Made by a program: the position numbers and the translations under genes. From Dyella kyungheensis (lineage in GTDB: Bacteria > Pseudomonadota > Gammaproteobacteria > Xanthomonadales > Rhodanobacteraceae): a stretch of 64,000 nucleotides of DNA. Positions 27,852 through 35,926 of this stretch are shown here, one piece after another. The notes under the pieces were generated by a model. The model had not been told where the DNA came from, did no database searches, and worked only from the letters and a program-made list of their open reading frames with translations. How positions within the stretch are numbered: the stretch's first letter is position 1; the number at the start of each line of letters is the position of its first letter. The stretch covers positions 186,001 to 250,000 of the forward strand of contig NZ_JADIKC010000004.1 in the NCBI RefSeq assembly GCF_016905005.1, given 5' to 3'.

Positions 27852-28247
27852 ATGAGCGAGATTCCCGGCGATCTGAAATTTCTCAAGTCCCACGAATGGG
27901 CCCGCGTCGAAGACGACGGCCTGGTGCGCGTGGGTATCTCCGACCATGCCCAGGGCCAGCTCGGTGACCTGGTGTACGTGGAACTGCCGGAGGTCGGCGC
28001 GAGCGTGCAGGCCGGTCACGGCGTGGCCGTGGTCGAGTCGGTCAAGGCCGCTTCGGACATCTATAGCCCGGTCTCCGGCGAGATCGTCGCGGTCAACGAA
28101 GGCCTCAACGACAAGCCCGAAACCATCAACGAAGATGCCTTCGGCGACGGCTGGATCTTCCTGGTTCGCGCCAGCGATCGCGGCGAACTCGACGAGCTGC
28201 TCGACGCCGACGCCTATGCCGAACTGGTCGAAAACGAAGACCACTAA
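27852..28247 (+). CDS. gcvH: Glycine cleavage system H protein
   Basis: 131 residues. The lipoyl site is in [23 protein letters not shown] (Lys in ESVKA), preceded by [17 protein letters not shown] and [11 protein letters not shown]. It shuttles the aminomethyl group between the P, T and L proteins on its lipoyl-lysine arm. A good intrinsic terminator at 28275-28305 ends the gcvT-gcvH unit. Confidence 0.97.
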   Translation: MSEIPGDLKFLKSHEWARVEDDGLVRVGISDHAQGQLGDLVYVELPEVGASVQAGHGVAVVESVKAASDIYSPVSGEIVAVNEGLNDKPETINEDAFGDGWIFLVRASDRGELDELLDADAYAELVENEDH

Positions 28248-28274
28248 GCCCTGACGTTCGACGCTTCACCCGAT

Positions 28275-28305
28275 GCCGGCCGCCGCAAGCGGCCGGCTTC
28301 TTTTT
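28275..28305 (+). terminator. Intrinsic terminator after gcvH
   Basis: A 9-bp perfect GC stem (28275-28283 with 28289-28297), loop CGCAA, followed by TTCTTTTT. A classical rho-independent terminator 28 bases after the gcvH stop. Confidence 0.9.
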
Positions 28306-28692
28306 GCCTCGCGGCCGCTGCGTTTTTCGATCCGCGGAAAGGCGAATCGCCGGGTGATCGACGCCTCGTTTTTCGCGTTGAAGTTCTCGCCGTCCATGCC
28401 GATAGATGGCCAAGGCGAGGTTCCGAAAAGCGGGGGGCGAGTCGCGAGTCGACCCGCTTCGATGCCTTTTGACGTGTCCGAAGAGGTCCGAAACGACCTT
28501 CCGGCGGGGTCGCCCAAAAAATAAATTCAGTCGCCTTTCGTTCATCCTGGAGGGCAGCTCCGGACCTGCTCCGGCATGTCCTTGATGTGTCTCGACTTGT
28601 GAGACGCGAGCGTGCTGCGCACATGTGCGCGGAAAATGCAAAATGGCTTGTTTTAAGCGGTTTTGTCGCTGTCTTGGTAATCAAAACAGCAT
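28306..28692. other. Long intergenic gap before the metJ regulatory region
   Basis: About 390 bases with no supported gene; the small open frames lack ribosome-binding sites and motifs. GC drops markedly towards the right end, as expected for a promoter region. A small AGGTC/GACCT hairpin lies at 28484-28499. No RNA family was recognised. Confidence 0.4.
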
Positions 28693-28716
28693 TGACGTCT
28701 GGATGTATGGACGTCC
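28693..28716. promoter_or_regulatory. Candidate MetJ operator: three tandem MET-box-like octamers
   Basis: Three adjacent octamers TGACGTCT, GGATGTAT and GGACGTCC match the E. coli MET-box consensus AGACGTCT at 7, 5 and 6 of 8 positions. Tandem 8-bp phasing is how MetJ dimers bind cooperatively. The site is 157 bases upstream of the metJ start, consistent with autoregulation. No convincing -35/-10 pair was identified around it. Confidence 0.6.
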
Positions 28717-28872
28717 AAAAGAAAATGCCTTCAAACCCCTGTAAGGCCTTGTGTGGCGGGGGTTTGGACCCTCCCGCAGGGGGATGAAATGGATTGATTT
28801 CATGGTTAAAATCAATTGACAGCTGAAATCTTCAGGAATAGCTTTCGCATCGGAACACGGAGAACGGGTGCC
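28717..28872 (+). promoter_or_regulatory. Structured leader of the metJ-H1 gene
   Basis: Several potential hairpins: an 8-bp stem 28732-28739 with 28759-28766; a stem 28785-28790 with 28797-28802; a competing stem 28793-28800 with 28809-28816; and 28823-28827 with 28831-28835. The second and third cannot form together. A TTGACA at 28816-28821 could instead be a -35 element, although no good -10 follows. It matches no riboswitch I recognise. Confidence 0.4.
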
Positions 28873-29439
28873 ATGGCAACATCGAAATTCATCAAGCCTT
28901 ATGTCGATCATGGAGAGAAGGCCGGCGCAGTACGCAAGATCACGGTCTCGATCCCATTGCATATCTTGAGGCCCTTGTCTGACGAACGCACCCGTCGTCA
29001 GGTGAACAATTTAAGGCACGCTACCAATAGCGATCTGCTTGTGGAGGCGTTCCTACATGCTTTTACTGGGCAACCACTGCCAACTGATGAGGAGCTGAGA
29101 CGAACTATGGCCACTGCCAAGAAAGCCACTGCAAAGAAGGCCGCCAAGAAGGCGTCCAAGAAAACCGCCGTGAAGAAGACCGCTGCCAAGAAGCCGGTAG
29201 CCCGCAAGCCGGCCGCCAAGAAGGCTGCCAAGAAGGTCGCCCGCAAGGTCGCCAAGAAGGCTGTTGCTAAGAAGCGCCCGGCCGCTGCCAAGAAGGCTGC
29301 CGTGAAGAAGGTCGCGACCAAGAAGGTTGCGAAGAAGGCTGTTGCTAAGAAGCGCACCGTGAAGAAGGCTGCCGCTGCCAAGGTCGTCAAGGCGACCAAG
29401 GCTGCGAAGGCCCCCAAGGCCGCCAAGGCCAAGAAGTAA
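28873..29439 (+). CDS. metJ: MetJ methionine repressor fused to a histone H1-like tail
   Basis: 188 residues. Residues 1-77 are a MetJ ribbon-helix-helix domain: [12 protein letters not shown] (DNA-contact strand), [18 protein letters not shown] and [16 protein letters not shown], which contains the SAM-contact His and Phe of E. coli MetJ. The last MetJ helix (about 25 residues) is missing. From Met79 the protein is almost only Lys, Ala, Val, Thr, Pro and Arg in KKAAKK-type repeats, as in bacterial H1-like proteins. ATG 28873 is favoured because the MetJ homology begins there. Predicted SAM-responsive repressor with an added nonspecific DNA-binding tail. Such fusions occur, to my knowledge, in other Xanthomonadales; this should be checked. 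Confidence 0.9.
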   Translation: MATSKFIKPYVDHGEKAGAVRKITVSIPLHILRPLSDERTRRQVNNLRHATNSDLLVEAFLHAFTGQPLPTDEELRRTMATAKKATAKKAAKKASKKTAVKKTAAKKPVARKPAAKKAAKKVARKVAKKAVAKKRPAAAKKAAVKKVATKKVAKKAVAKKRTVKKAAAAKVVKATKAAKAPKAAKAKK

Positions 29440-29480
29440 GCTTTAAGCTTTACTCTTAATAACAAGCAAGAACGACTTTT

Positions 29481-29547
29481 CTCCCCGCGGTGCCCAGCGC
29501 GGGGAGAGTCCTTCGAAAGAGCGATTCGTCCCGGCCCTTGCCGGGAC
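29481..29547 (+). terminator. Two strong hairpins after metJ-H1
   Basis: First stem 29481-29489 with 29498-29506 (9 bp, perfect); second stem 29528-29535 with 29540-29547 (8 bp, perfect), followed by a T-containing GCTTCGTTTCT. Probably terminates or stabilises the metJ-H1 mRNA. The remainder of the gap up to 29784 shows no gene. Confidence 0.6.
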
Positions 29548-29784
29548 GCTTCGTTTCTGGGGTAAGAAAATTTCCTAGCGTTGGCGGCCCGAGGTGGCGT
29601 GAGTCACGCCGCAAGCCAATACGACGCGATGTGCGGCCTGTCGCCGACACGTCGAACGATTTGCCGTAGTGCTGCATTACGGTTACCTTTCACACATCCG
29701 CGCCGCGGTGGCCTGGGGAGGCTGCCGCTCCTGGATTCACAGGGGGAAAAAGCGCGGGTATCTGATGCCACTCGGTGAGAGATC

Positions 29785-30822
29785 ATGGATACCCGATACA
29801 CACGTCATGCGCGTCGTAACGCGCGTGGGGCCATTCGGCCCGCTGCCATTGCCATCGTTGCTGTTGTTGCCGTACTCGCCGCAGCGTCATGGTTCCTTAT
29901 CATCAAGCCGCACCAGGACATGGTCGAAGCCGATGCCGGCGCGCACCCGTCCACGCCGGTGAAGGCCGGCGAGGCGCCGCCTCCGCCGGTCAACGTGGCG
30001 GCCATGAGCATGAACCAGCTGCTTGCGGAAGCCCGCAAGGCAGTGAACGAACAGCGTCTGCTGGCACCGGCCGGCAACAACGCGTTCGAGTTCTACCTGA
30101 AGGTGCTGGAGAAGCAGCCCGGCAACCCGGTGGCCACCGACGCACTGCGCGAAACCTTCCCGGTGGGCGCCAGCGTGGCCGAGCAGGCGATCAACCAGCG
30201 CGACTTCAACGAAGCCCAGCGCCAGATCGATCTGTTGGCGAAGGCCGACCCGGCCAACTACACGCTGACCATCCTGCGTTCCAAGCTCGATGCCCAGCGC
30301 AAGCTGCAGGATCGCGAGCAGCAGCTGGCCTCGGACAAGGAGAAGCAGCAGCAATTGGCAGCGCAGAAGGCAGTGACCGACAAGGCGGAAGCCGATCGCC
30401 TCGCAGCCGAAGCGCAGCAGAAGGCGGTGGCCGACCAGCGTGCGGCCCAGGCCCGCGCAGCGCAGCAGCAACAGGCGGAAGCCGCGCGCACGCAGCAGGC
30501 GCCGACCTCCACGGCGGGTGCCGGCAACACGGCTACGGCCAGCGCGGGTGGTACGCACCCGGCGGTGCTGTTGCGCAACGTGCCGCCGCGCTATCCGACC
30601 ACGGCCGTCCGTGCCAATCAGGAAGGCTGGGTGGAAGTGACGTTCACCGTCACGCCCGAAGGCACCGTGGACGACGTGAAGGTGGTCGATGCCGAGCCGC
30701 GCCACGTGTTCGATCGCGCGGCGACCGAAGCGGTGAGTCGCTGGAAGTTCCAGCCGGCCACGCAGGATGGCAACCCGGTGCCGTCGCAGGACAAGCGTCG
30801 CATCGTGTTCAAGCTCAACTGA
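29785..30822 (+). CDS. TonB-family protein with helical, Gln/Ala-rich periplasmic region
   Basis: 345 residues. A basic N-terminus and one membrane anchor (about 19-40) put the rest in the periplasm. Residues 70-160 resemble TPR-like helices; 165-240 are a Gln/Ala/Lys-rich coiled coil; the C-terminal 80 residues are a TonB domain (PPRYPTTAVRANQEGWVEVTFTVTPEGTVDDVKVV, with FDRAATEAVSRWKFQPA). GGTGAGAG precedes the ATG. It may energise an outer-membrane receptor, but no ExbB/ExbD or receptor gene is near, and the usual Pro-rich spacer is nearly absent, so a structural or TolA-like role is possible. Confidence 0.82.
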   Translation: MDTRYTRHARRNARGAIRPAAIAIVAVVAVLAAASWFLIIKPHQDMVEADAGAHPSTPVKAGEAPPPPVNVAAMSMNQLLAEARKAVNEQRLLAPAGNNAFEFYLKVLEKQPGNPVATDALRETFPVGASVAEQAINQRDFNEAQRQIDLLAKADPANYTLTILRSKLDAQRKLQDREQQLASDKEKQQQLAAQKAVTDKAEADRLAAEAQQKAVADQRAAQARAAQQQQAEAARTQQAPTSTAGAGNTATASAGGTHPAVLLRNVPPRYPTTAVRANQEGWVEVTFTVTPEGTVDDVKVVDAEPRHVFDRAATEAVSRWKFQPATQDGNPVPSQDKRRIVFKLN

Positions 30823-30865
30823 GCAAGGGCTCGCCGCGCTCGCGGCGAGCCTGCCGCAAAAGAAA

Positions 30866-30899
30866 AGGCGCCGCAGGGAAACCTGTGGCGCCTTTTTTT
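30866..30899. terminator. Bidirectional intrinsic terminator
   Basis: A 12-bp stem (30866-30877 with 30882-30893, one G-U pair) with a GAAA tetraloop, followed by seven Ts on the plus strand and preceded by AAAAGAAA, which gives a T-run on the minus strand. It serves the TonB-like gene and the converging serine hydrolase gene. Another strong dyad (30827-30851) lies just after the TonB-like stop. Confidence 0.9.
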
Positions 30900-30922
30900 G
30901 CGCCGTGGGGTGAGCGTGCTGC

Positions 30923-32218
30923 CTAGCCCTTGCTGCCGCGCGTCGCCGCCGTCTTGCTCTTCTTGCGCGGCTTGCCCTTGATCGTGTTGGCGGGCGGCGC
31001 GTCGCTCTCGACGCCGGCCCAGTCGACGTGCGGCAGGCCGAGCAGGCTGTCGAACACCATCGGCAGCAGGCCGGCGGGCAGCGGATCGGCCGAGTTCCAC
31101 ATCATCACCAGGCCCACGTGCTGCCTGGGCAGGAAACCGATCATCGTGCGATAGCCTTCGACGGCGCCGGCGTGGAAGATCATCGTTTCGCCCTGGTAGT
31201 CGAACACGCGCCAGCCCAGCGCGTAGGAGGCATCCTCCAGGCGCGCACGGCGCCATGGCGACCCGCGCAGTTCGATCGGCGTGGATACCTCGGGCGTATG
31301 CAGCGTGTTGAGCAGCGCGGGCGGCAGCACGTCAGGGCGCCCGCCCATCTGCGCGATCAGCCATTGCTCCATGTCCTTGAGGCTCGCGTTGACGCCTGCC
31401 GCCGGAGCGACGCGGTAGTAGGCGTCCTTCGGTTCGAACGGGATCCAGCCGTTGCTGCTCGGCCGATGCGGACGCGCCCAGCTCTTGCTCGCTTCCAGTC
31501 CTTCGCGCCCGTAGCTGGCGGTCTTCATGCCCAGCGGGAAGAAGATGTTCTTGTCGACCTGGCGGGTGAAGAAGTCGCCGGTCTGCGCATAGACCACATC
31601 GCCGATCAGGCTGAAGGCGATGTTCTGGTAGCCGTAGCATTGACCGACGTCGCAGGTCAGAGAGACCTCGTCGAGCCGGCGCACCAGCTCTTCGTAGGGC
31701 ACGTTGTCTTCGAGCATGCTGTCGTAGGTGTTCTTGGGCAGGCCCAGGCGCTGGCCGAGGATGTCGCGCACCGTCGCCTGCTGCGCCGCGCTGTCGCTCT
31801 TGAGTTTGAAGAACGGCAGCACGGCTGCCAGCTTGGTGTCCCAGGAAAGCTTGCCGTCGTCCACCAGCACGCCGGTGAGCGCGGTGGCGAACGCCTTGGA
31901 CAGCGAGGCCAGGCGGAACACCGTCTCGGGCGTCACCGGCTCGCGCGTGGCGGCGTCGGCGTAACCGATGGTGTCCTCGAACACGACCTTGTTGTCCGAC
32001 ACCACGGCCGTGGCCAGGCCAGCCACGACGTTGCGTTGGTCGACGCGCTCCAGCCATTGCTGGTAGGAGGTCAGGGTGTCCTTCATGCGATCGGCGGGCA
32101 CGCCCTGGGAGGGCGGCAGCGTGCCGTCGCTTGCTGGCGTCGCGGCGTGCGCAGCGGGCAGTGCGCTGGCCCATCCCAGTGTGGCGGCGATGAGCAGTGG
32201 AAGCGTGCGAAGCGTCAT
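30923..32218 (-). CDS. Secreted serine hydrolase of the class C beta-lactamase/esterase family
   Basis: 431 residues with a cleavable signal peptide (MTLRTLPLLIAATLGWASA, cleavage near AHA). The catalytic motifs are SLSK (105-108), YQN (197-199) and a late HAG (in MIFHAGAVEGY) in place of KTG. HxG with esterase-like spacing is common in DD-peptidase/esterase members rather than true resistance enzymes, so antibiotic resistance should not be assumed. The C-terminus ends in an unusual basic tail (KGKPRKKSKTAATRGSKG). Shares a bidirectional terminator with the TonB-like gene. Confidence 0.87.
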   Translation of the reverse strand: MTLRTLPLLIAATLGWASALPAAHAATPASDGTLPPSQGVPADRMKDTLTSYQQWLERVDQRNVVAGLATAVVSDNKVVFEDTIGYADAATREPVTPETVFRLASLSKAFATALTGVLVDDGKLSWDTKLAAVLPFFKLKSDSAAQQATVRDILGQRLGLPKNTYDSMLEDNVPYEELVRRLDEVSLTCDVGQCYGYQNIAFSLIGDVVYAQTGDFFTRQVDKNIFFPLGMKTASYGREGLEASKSWARPHRPSSNGWIPFEPKDAYYRVAPAAGVNASLKDMEQWLIAQMGGRPDVLPPALLNTLHTPEVSTPIELRGSPWRRARLEDASYALGWRVFDYQGETMIFHAGAVEGYRTMIGFLPRQHVGLVMMWNSADPLPAGLLPMVFDSLLGLPHVDWAGVESDAPPANTIKGKPRKKSKTAATRGSKG

Positions 32219-32378
32219 GCGATTCGAAGATGCGGGGCGTCGATGACGCCGTATCGAAGACAGCTCGGGATAGAGCTGGGCCTAATGTCGCGAGCCTGTT
32301 CCATCCATGACGGCTGCCGGAGATTACCGCAGCAAGACGCGAAAATCCCCTTTCCGTACGACCGATGGACGGCAAGCC

Positions 32379-33980
32379 TCATTGGGACAACGGCTGCGCC
32401 GACTTGGTTTCGTTCAGGATCATCGCGCTGGCCTGTTCCGCGATCATGATCACCGGCGCGTTGGTGTTGCCGGTGGGCAGGTTGGGCATCACCGAGGCGT
32501 CCACCACGCGCAGGTTCTGCACGCCGCGTACACGCAACTCGCTGTCCAGCGGTGCACGCGCGTCGCTGCCCATGCGGCAGCTGCCCGCGGGGTGATAGAT
32601 GGTTTCCGCCTTGCGGCGAATGAAGTCGAGGTATTCCGCGTCGCTCGTGATCTTGCGCTCTGGGAAAACGGGCGCTCCTCGAAACGGCGCGAAGGCGGGT
32701 TGGGAAAGCAGCTCGCGCGACAGGCGCGCGGCCTCGATCATGCGCGCAAGATCGTGCCCCTCGGCATCGCCGAGATAGTTGGCATGGATGGCGATGGGTT
32801 GTGCGGGATTCGCCGAACGCAGGCGCAGCGTGCCGCGGCTGCGCGGATGCAGGTAGCAGGCATGCACGGTGTAGCCATAGCCGGGCAGGCGATGACGGCC
32901 ATGATCGTCCAGCAGGGCCGGCACGAAATGGAACTGCAGGTCGCAGCGTTCGTCCATGGCAAGCCGGCTGCGCACGAAGCCGCCGGCTTCGGCGATGTTG
33001 GAGGTGCCCGGTCCATTGCGATGACGCAGGAAGCGCCAGCCGGCGGCCAGTTCGTTGAGGTGGTCGTAGGTGATCCTCTGGGTGCTGCCGTCGAGTGTGC
33101 AGATGTCCAGGTGATCCTGCAGGTTCGCGCCGACCTCGGGCTGGTCGGCCTGCACGGCGATGCCATGCTCGCGCAGATGGTCGGCCGGACCGATGCCCGA
33201 GAGCATCAGCAGCTGCGGCGTGTTCACCGCGCCGCCGGCGAGGATGACCTCGCCGCCTTCGATGAGCGTATCGCTGCCGTGCAACTGCACGCCAACCGCG
33301 CGCCCCTGGGCCATCGCCACGCGCGCCACCAGCACACCGGTGCGCACCTCCAGGTTCGGGCGGTCGCGCACGGGGCGCAGATAAGCCGCCGCGGCGGAGC
33401 AGCGCGCACCATCGCGTTGGGTGACCTGATACAGGCCAAAGCCCTGCTGATCGGCGCCGTTGAAGTCGTCGTTGCGTGCAAAGCCTGCGCTTACCGCGCT
33501 TTCGATGAAAACCCCGGACAGCGGATTGTGGTGACGGAGATCGTTGACGCCGAGCGGGCCGCCCGTGCCATGGAAACTGTCAGCGCCGCGCGTGTTGTCC
33601 TCGCTGCGCAGGAACCATGGCAACACCTGTTCCCATGACCAGCGTGCATCGCCGGTGGCTTGCGCCCAACGGTCGTAATCGCCCGCGACGCCGCGCACGT
33701 AGCACATGGCATTGATCGAACTGGAACCGCCCAGGGTCTTGCCGCGGGGCCACCACAGCGTGCGGCCGTTCAACTGTGCCTGCGGTTCGGTGCGGTAGTT
33801 CCAGTTGAGGCGGCGGTTGTTGGCCAGGCGCGCGATGCCGGCGGGCATATGGATCAGCGGGTGCCAGTCCGGCGGCCCTGCTTCCAGCAGCAATACGCGC
33901 CGGTTGCCGTTCGCGCTCAACCGGTTGGCAAGTACGCAGCCGGCCGACCCTGCACCAACGATGATGATGTCGTATGTCAT
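32379..33980 (-). CDS. GMC-family FAD oxidoreductase (choline dehydrogenase-like)
   Basis: 533 residues from the ATG at 33980, which has GGGGGA five bases upstream; an in-frame start at 34013 lacks one. FAD-binding VGAGSAGCVLANRL, LLLEAGP, the GMC signature GKTLGGSSSINAMCYVRG, a second signature around ILAGGAVNTPQLLMLSGIGP, and the C-terminal YHPAGSCRMG with the catalytic His. It oxidises an alcohol; substrate unknown, and betaine-pathway neighbours are absent. Divergent from the carrier gene at 34056. Confidence 0.92.
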   Translation of the reverse strand: MTYDIIIVGAGSAGCVLANRLSANGNRRVLLLEAGPPDWHPLIHMPAGIARLANNRRLNWNYRTEPQAQLNGRTLWWPRGKTLGGSSSINAMCYVRGVAGDYDRWAQATGDARWSWEQVLPWFLRSEDNTRGADSFHGTGGPLGVNDLRHHNPLSGVFIESAVSAGFARNDDFNGADQQGFGLYQVTQRDGARCSAAAAYLRPVRDRPNLEVRTGVLVARVAMAQGRAVGVQLHGSDTLIEGGEVILAGGAVNTPQLLMLSGIGPADHLREHGIAVQADQPEVGANLQDHLDICTLDGSTQRITYDHLNELAAGWRFLRHRNGPGTSNIAEAGGFVRSRLAMDERCDLQFHFVPALLDDHGRHRLPGYGYTVHACYLHPRSRGTLRLRSANPAQPIAIHANYLGDAEGHDLARMIEAARLSRELLSQPAFAPFRGAPVFPERKITSDAEYLDFIRRKAETIYHPAGSCRMGSDARAPLDSELRVRGVQNLRVVDASVMPNLPTGNTNAPVIMIAEQASAMILNETKSAQPLSQ

Positions 33981-34055
33981 CAGTGTCCCCCGGTCCCTGT
34001 CAGTGACCGTCATGGCCGCATGCTAGTCTGTGCGCGTCCCCCGCTGGAACTGCCG

Positions 34056-35372
34056 GTGAATACCCCCCGACCTGCCGCAGCGAACGAAGGCCTTGCGTCG
34101 ATCCTGTCGGCAGTGGCGTTCTTCTTCGTGATGACGGCGTACTACATCATCCGGCCCGTGCGTGACCAGCTCAGCGGCGCCGTCGGTTCCCAATCGCTGC
34201 CCTTGTTCTACGCCAGCACGTTCGGCGTGATGCTGCTGCTGACGCCGGTGTTCGGCGCGCTGGTGTCGCACTTCCGGCGCAAGCGCCTGCTGGGCTGGAG
34301 CTACAGCTTCTTCGTGGCCTGCCTGTTTGCCTTCGTGCCGGCGTTCGTGGCGCAGGATCGCATCGGCGCGCGTGCGCTGGGCGTGGGCTTCTTCATCTGG
34401 GTCAGCGTGTTCAACCTGTTCGTGGTGTCGCTCTTTTGGAGCTTCATGGCGGACATCTTCAAGAGCGCGCAGGCTCGCCGCGTGTTCCCGCTGATCGCGC
34501 TGGGCGGCATGGCCGGGGCGATCTTCGGGCCGCTGGTGACCAAGTTCCTGGTGCAGCTGATCGGCGTGGCGTCGTTGCTGGTGGTGTCGGCGGCCGCACT
34601 GACGATCGCCCTGATCCTGCTGCTGACCCTGTCGTCGCGACACGACTGCCGCGATGAAGCGCGCAACGAAGAACCCATCGGCGGTTCGCTCTGGGCCGGC
34701 GTCAAGGAGCTGTGGACGCGCCCGTTCCTGCGCTACATGGCCATCCTGATGGTGCTGGGCGACGGCATCGGCACGCTCGCCTATGCGCTGATGGCCGACT
34801 ACACCAAGGCACACCTGCCTGATCGCGTGGCGCGCACGTCGTTCTACAACGACCTGGATCTGTACGCGAACCTGCTCGGCGCCGTGCTGCAACTCACGCT
34901 GACGCGCTGGCTGCTGGTGCGCAAGGGCGCGGGCCCGGGCCTGGTGCTGCCGTCGGTGGTGAACTTCGCGCTGCTGGTGTCGCTGGTGATCGTCGGCGTG
35001 GGCAGCGTCAGCCTGTTCGGCACCATGGTGCCGATGCTCTCGATCATGCTGGTCGGTTCGCGCGGGTTCGCCTATGGCATGACCAAACCGGCCGTCGATG
35101 CGCTGTACACCCGGGTGCCGCGCGAGACGCGCTACAAGGGCAAGAACTTCGTGGAGACGGCCATCTGGCGGTTCGGCGACGTGCTGGTCACCAGCGGCGT
35201 GAGCGTGTTGGGCACGCTGGGCGTGGCAGCTACCGGCATGGCCGGTCTCGGTGCGGGTGTCGCCGTGGTCGCTACCTGGGTGGCCGCGCGCGCGGGTCAT
35301 TCGCCCGACCTGCTGCCGGAGCAGCAGGCCGCAGAAGGCACCTCATCCCCGGCAGAAACAGCCAAGGCCTGA
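34056..35372 (+). CDS. Multi-pass transporter of the MFS/ATP:ADP-translocase-like superfamily
   Basis: About 438 residues from the GTG at 34056 (GGA nine bases upstream); ATG 34020 is an alternative. Around 11-12 hydrophobic segments. YYIIRPVRDQLSG at the start, LFWSFMADIFKSAQARRVFPLIALGGMAGAI in the middle, and PRETRYKGKNFVETAIWRFGDV near the end are typical of a bacterial family distantly related to NTP/NDP translocases and often annotated as MFS. Transported substrate unknown. Converges on the CBS gene, with 21 bases between the stops. Confidence 0.75.
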   Translation: MNTPRPAAANEGLASILSAVAFFFVMTAYYIIRPVRDQLSGAVGSQSLPLFYASTFGVMLLLTPVFGALVSHFRRKRLLGWSYSFFVACLFAFVPAFVAQDRIGARALGVGFFIWVSVFNLFVVSLFWSFMADIFKSAQARRVFPLIALGGMAGAIFGPLVTKFLVQLIGVASLLVVSAAALTIALILLLTLSSRHDCRDEARNEEPIGGSLWAGVKELWTRPFLRYMAILMVLGDGIGTLAYALMADYTKAHLPDRVARTSFYNDLDLYANLLGAVLQLTLTRWLLVRKGAGPGLVLPSVVNFALLVSLVIVGVGSVSLFGTMVPMLSIMLVGSRGFAYGMTKPAVDALYTRVPRETRYKGKNFVETAIWRFGDVLVTSGVSVLGTLGVAATGMAGLGAGVAVVATWVAARAGHSPDLLPEQQAAEGTSSPAETAKA

Positions 35373-35393
35373 GCCCACTCAGCTGGTACCGGC

Positions 35394-35822
35394 TCAACTG
35401 GTGATGTAGCGCTGCAACTGCTCGATCTGTTCGGCCTGCGCGTCGATCACTTCCTTCACCAGGTCGCCGATCGAGATGACGCCGACCACCTGTTCGCCGG
35501 TCACCACCGGCAAGTGGCGGATGCGGCTGTCGGTGCACAAGCGCATGCAGTCGAACACGTCCGTGTCCGGACCCACCGTGAGCGGCGGGCTGCTCATGAT
35601 CTCCGAGACCGCGGTCTGGGCGGAGGAGCGGCCCTGCAGGATCACCTTGCGTGCGTAGTCACGTTCGGAAACGATGCCCACCAGCCGTTCGTCGCGCATC
35701 ACCAGCAGCGCACCGACGCGGCGTTCCGCCATGTGCTTGATCGCTTCGAGTACGGGCGCGTCCGGTGCGATGCTGAAGATGTCGCTGCCTTTTCCTTCCA
35801 GCAAATGCTTGACTTGTCGCAT
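35394..35822 (-). CDS. Tandem CBS-domain protein
   Basis: 142 residues from the ATG at 35822, preceded by GGGAGGTGG; this excludes an upstream in-frame start. Two CBS motifs fill the protein: APVLEAIKHMAERRVGALLV with LVGIVSERDYARKV, and DVFDCMRLCTDSRIRHLPVV with VVGVISIGDLVKEVI. Such stand-alone pairs bind adenosine nucleotides and act as energy sensors; partner unknown. Confidence 0.93.
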   Translation of the reverse strand: MRQVKHLLEGKGSDIFSIAPDAPVLEAIKHMAERRVGALLVMRDERLVGIVSERDYARKVILQGRSSAQTAVSEIMSSPPLTVGPDTDVFDCMRLCTDSRIRHLPVVTGEQVVGVISIGDLVKEVIDAQAEQIEQLQRYITS

Positions 35823-35926
35823 GCTTCCACCTCCCAGGAGGCCGCCGATGGGCCGCATGGCGAAAGTCTAGCGCCGCCGCGTGGACGGGGTGTTGGCCCG
35901 ACGTGAAGCGGCCGGCCGGACGCTGT

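Noticed and set aside
29101-29439. The Lys/Ala-rich tract as a tandem DNA repeat or assembly artefact
   Set aside because: The repeat is at the amino-acid level with varied codons and no exact DNA period, as expected for an H1-like protein tail.
30923-32218. Antibiotic-resistance beta-lactamase
   Set aside because: HAG replaces KTG and the spacing fits the broad esterase/DD-peptidase group; resistance cannot be claimed from this sequence.
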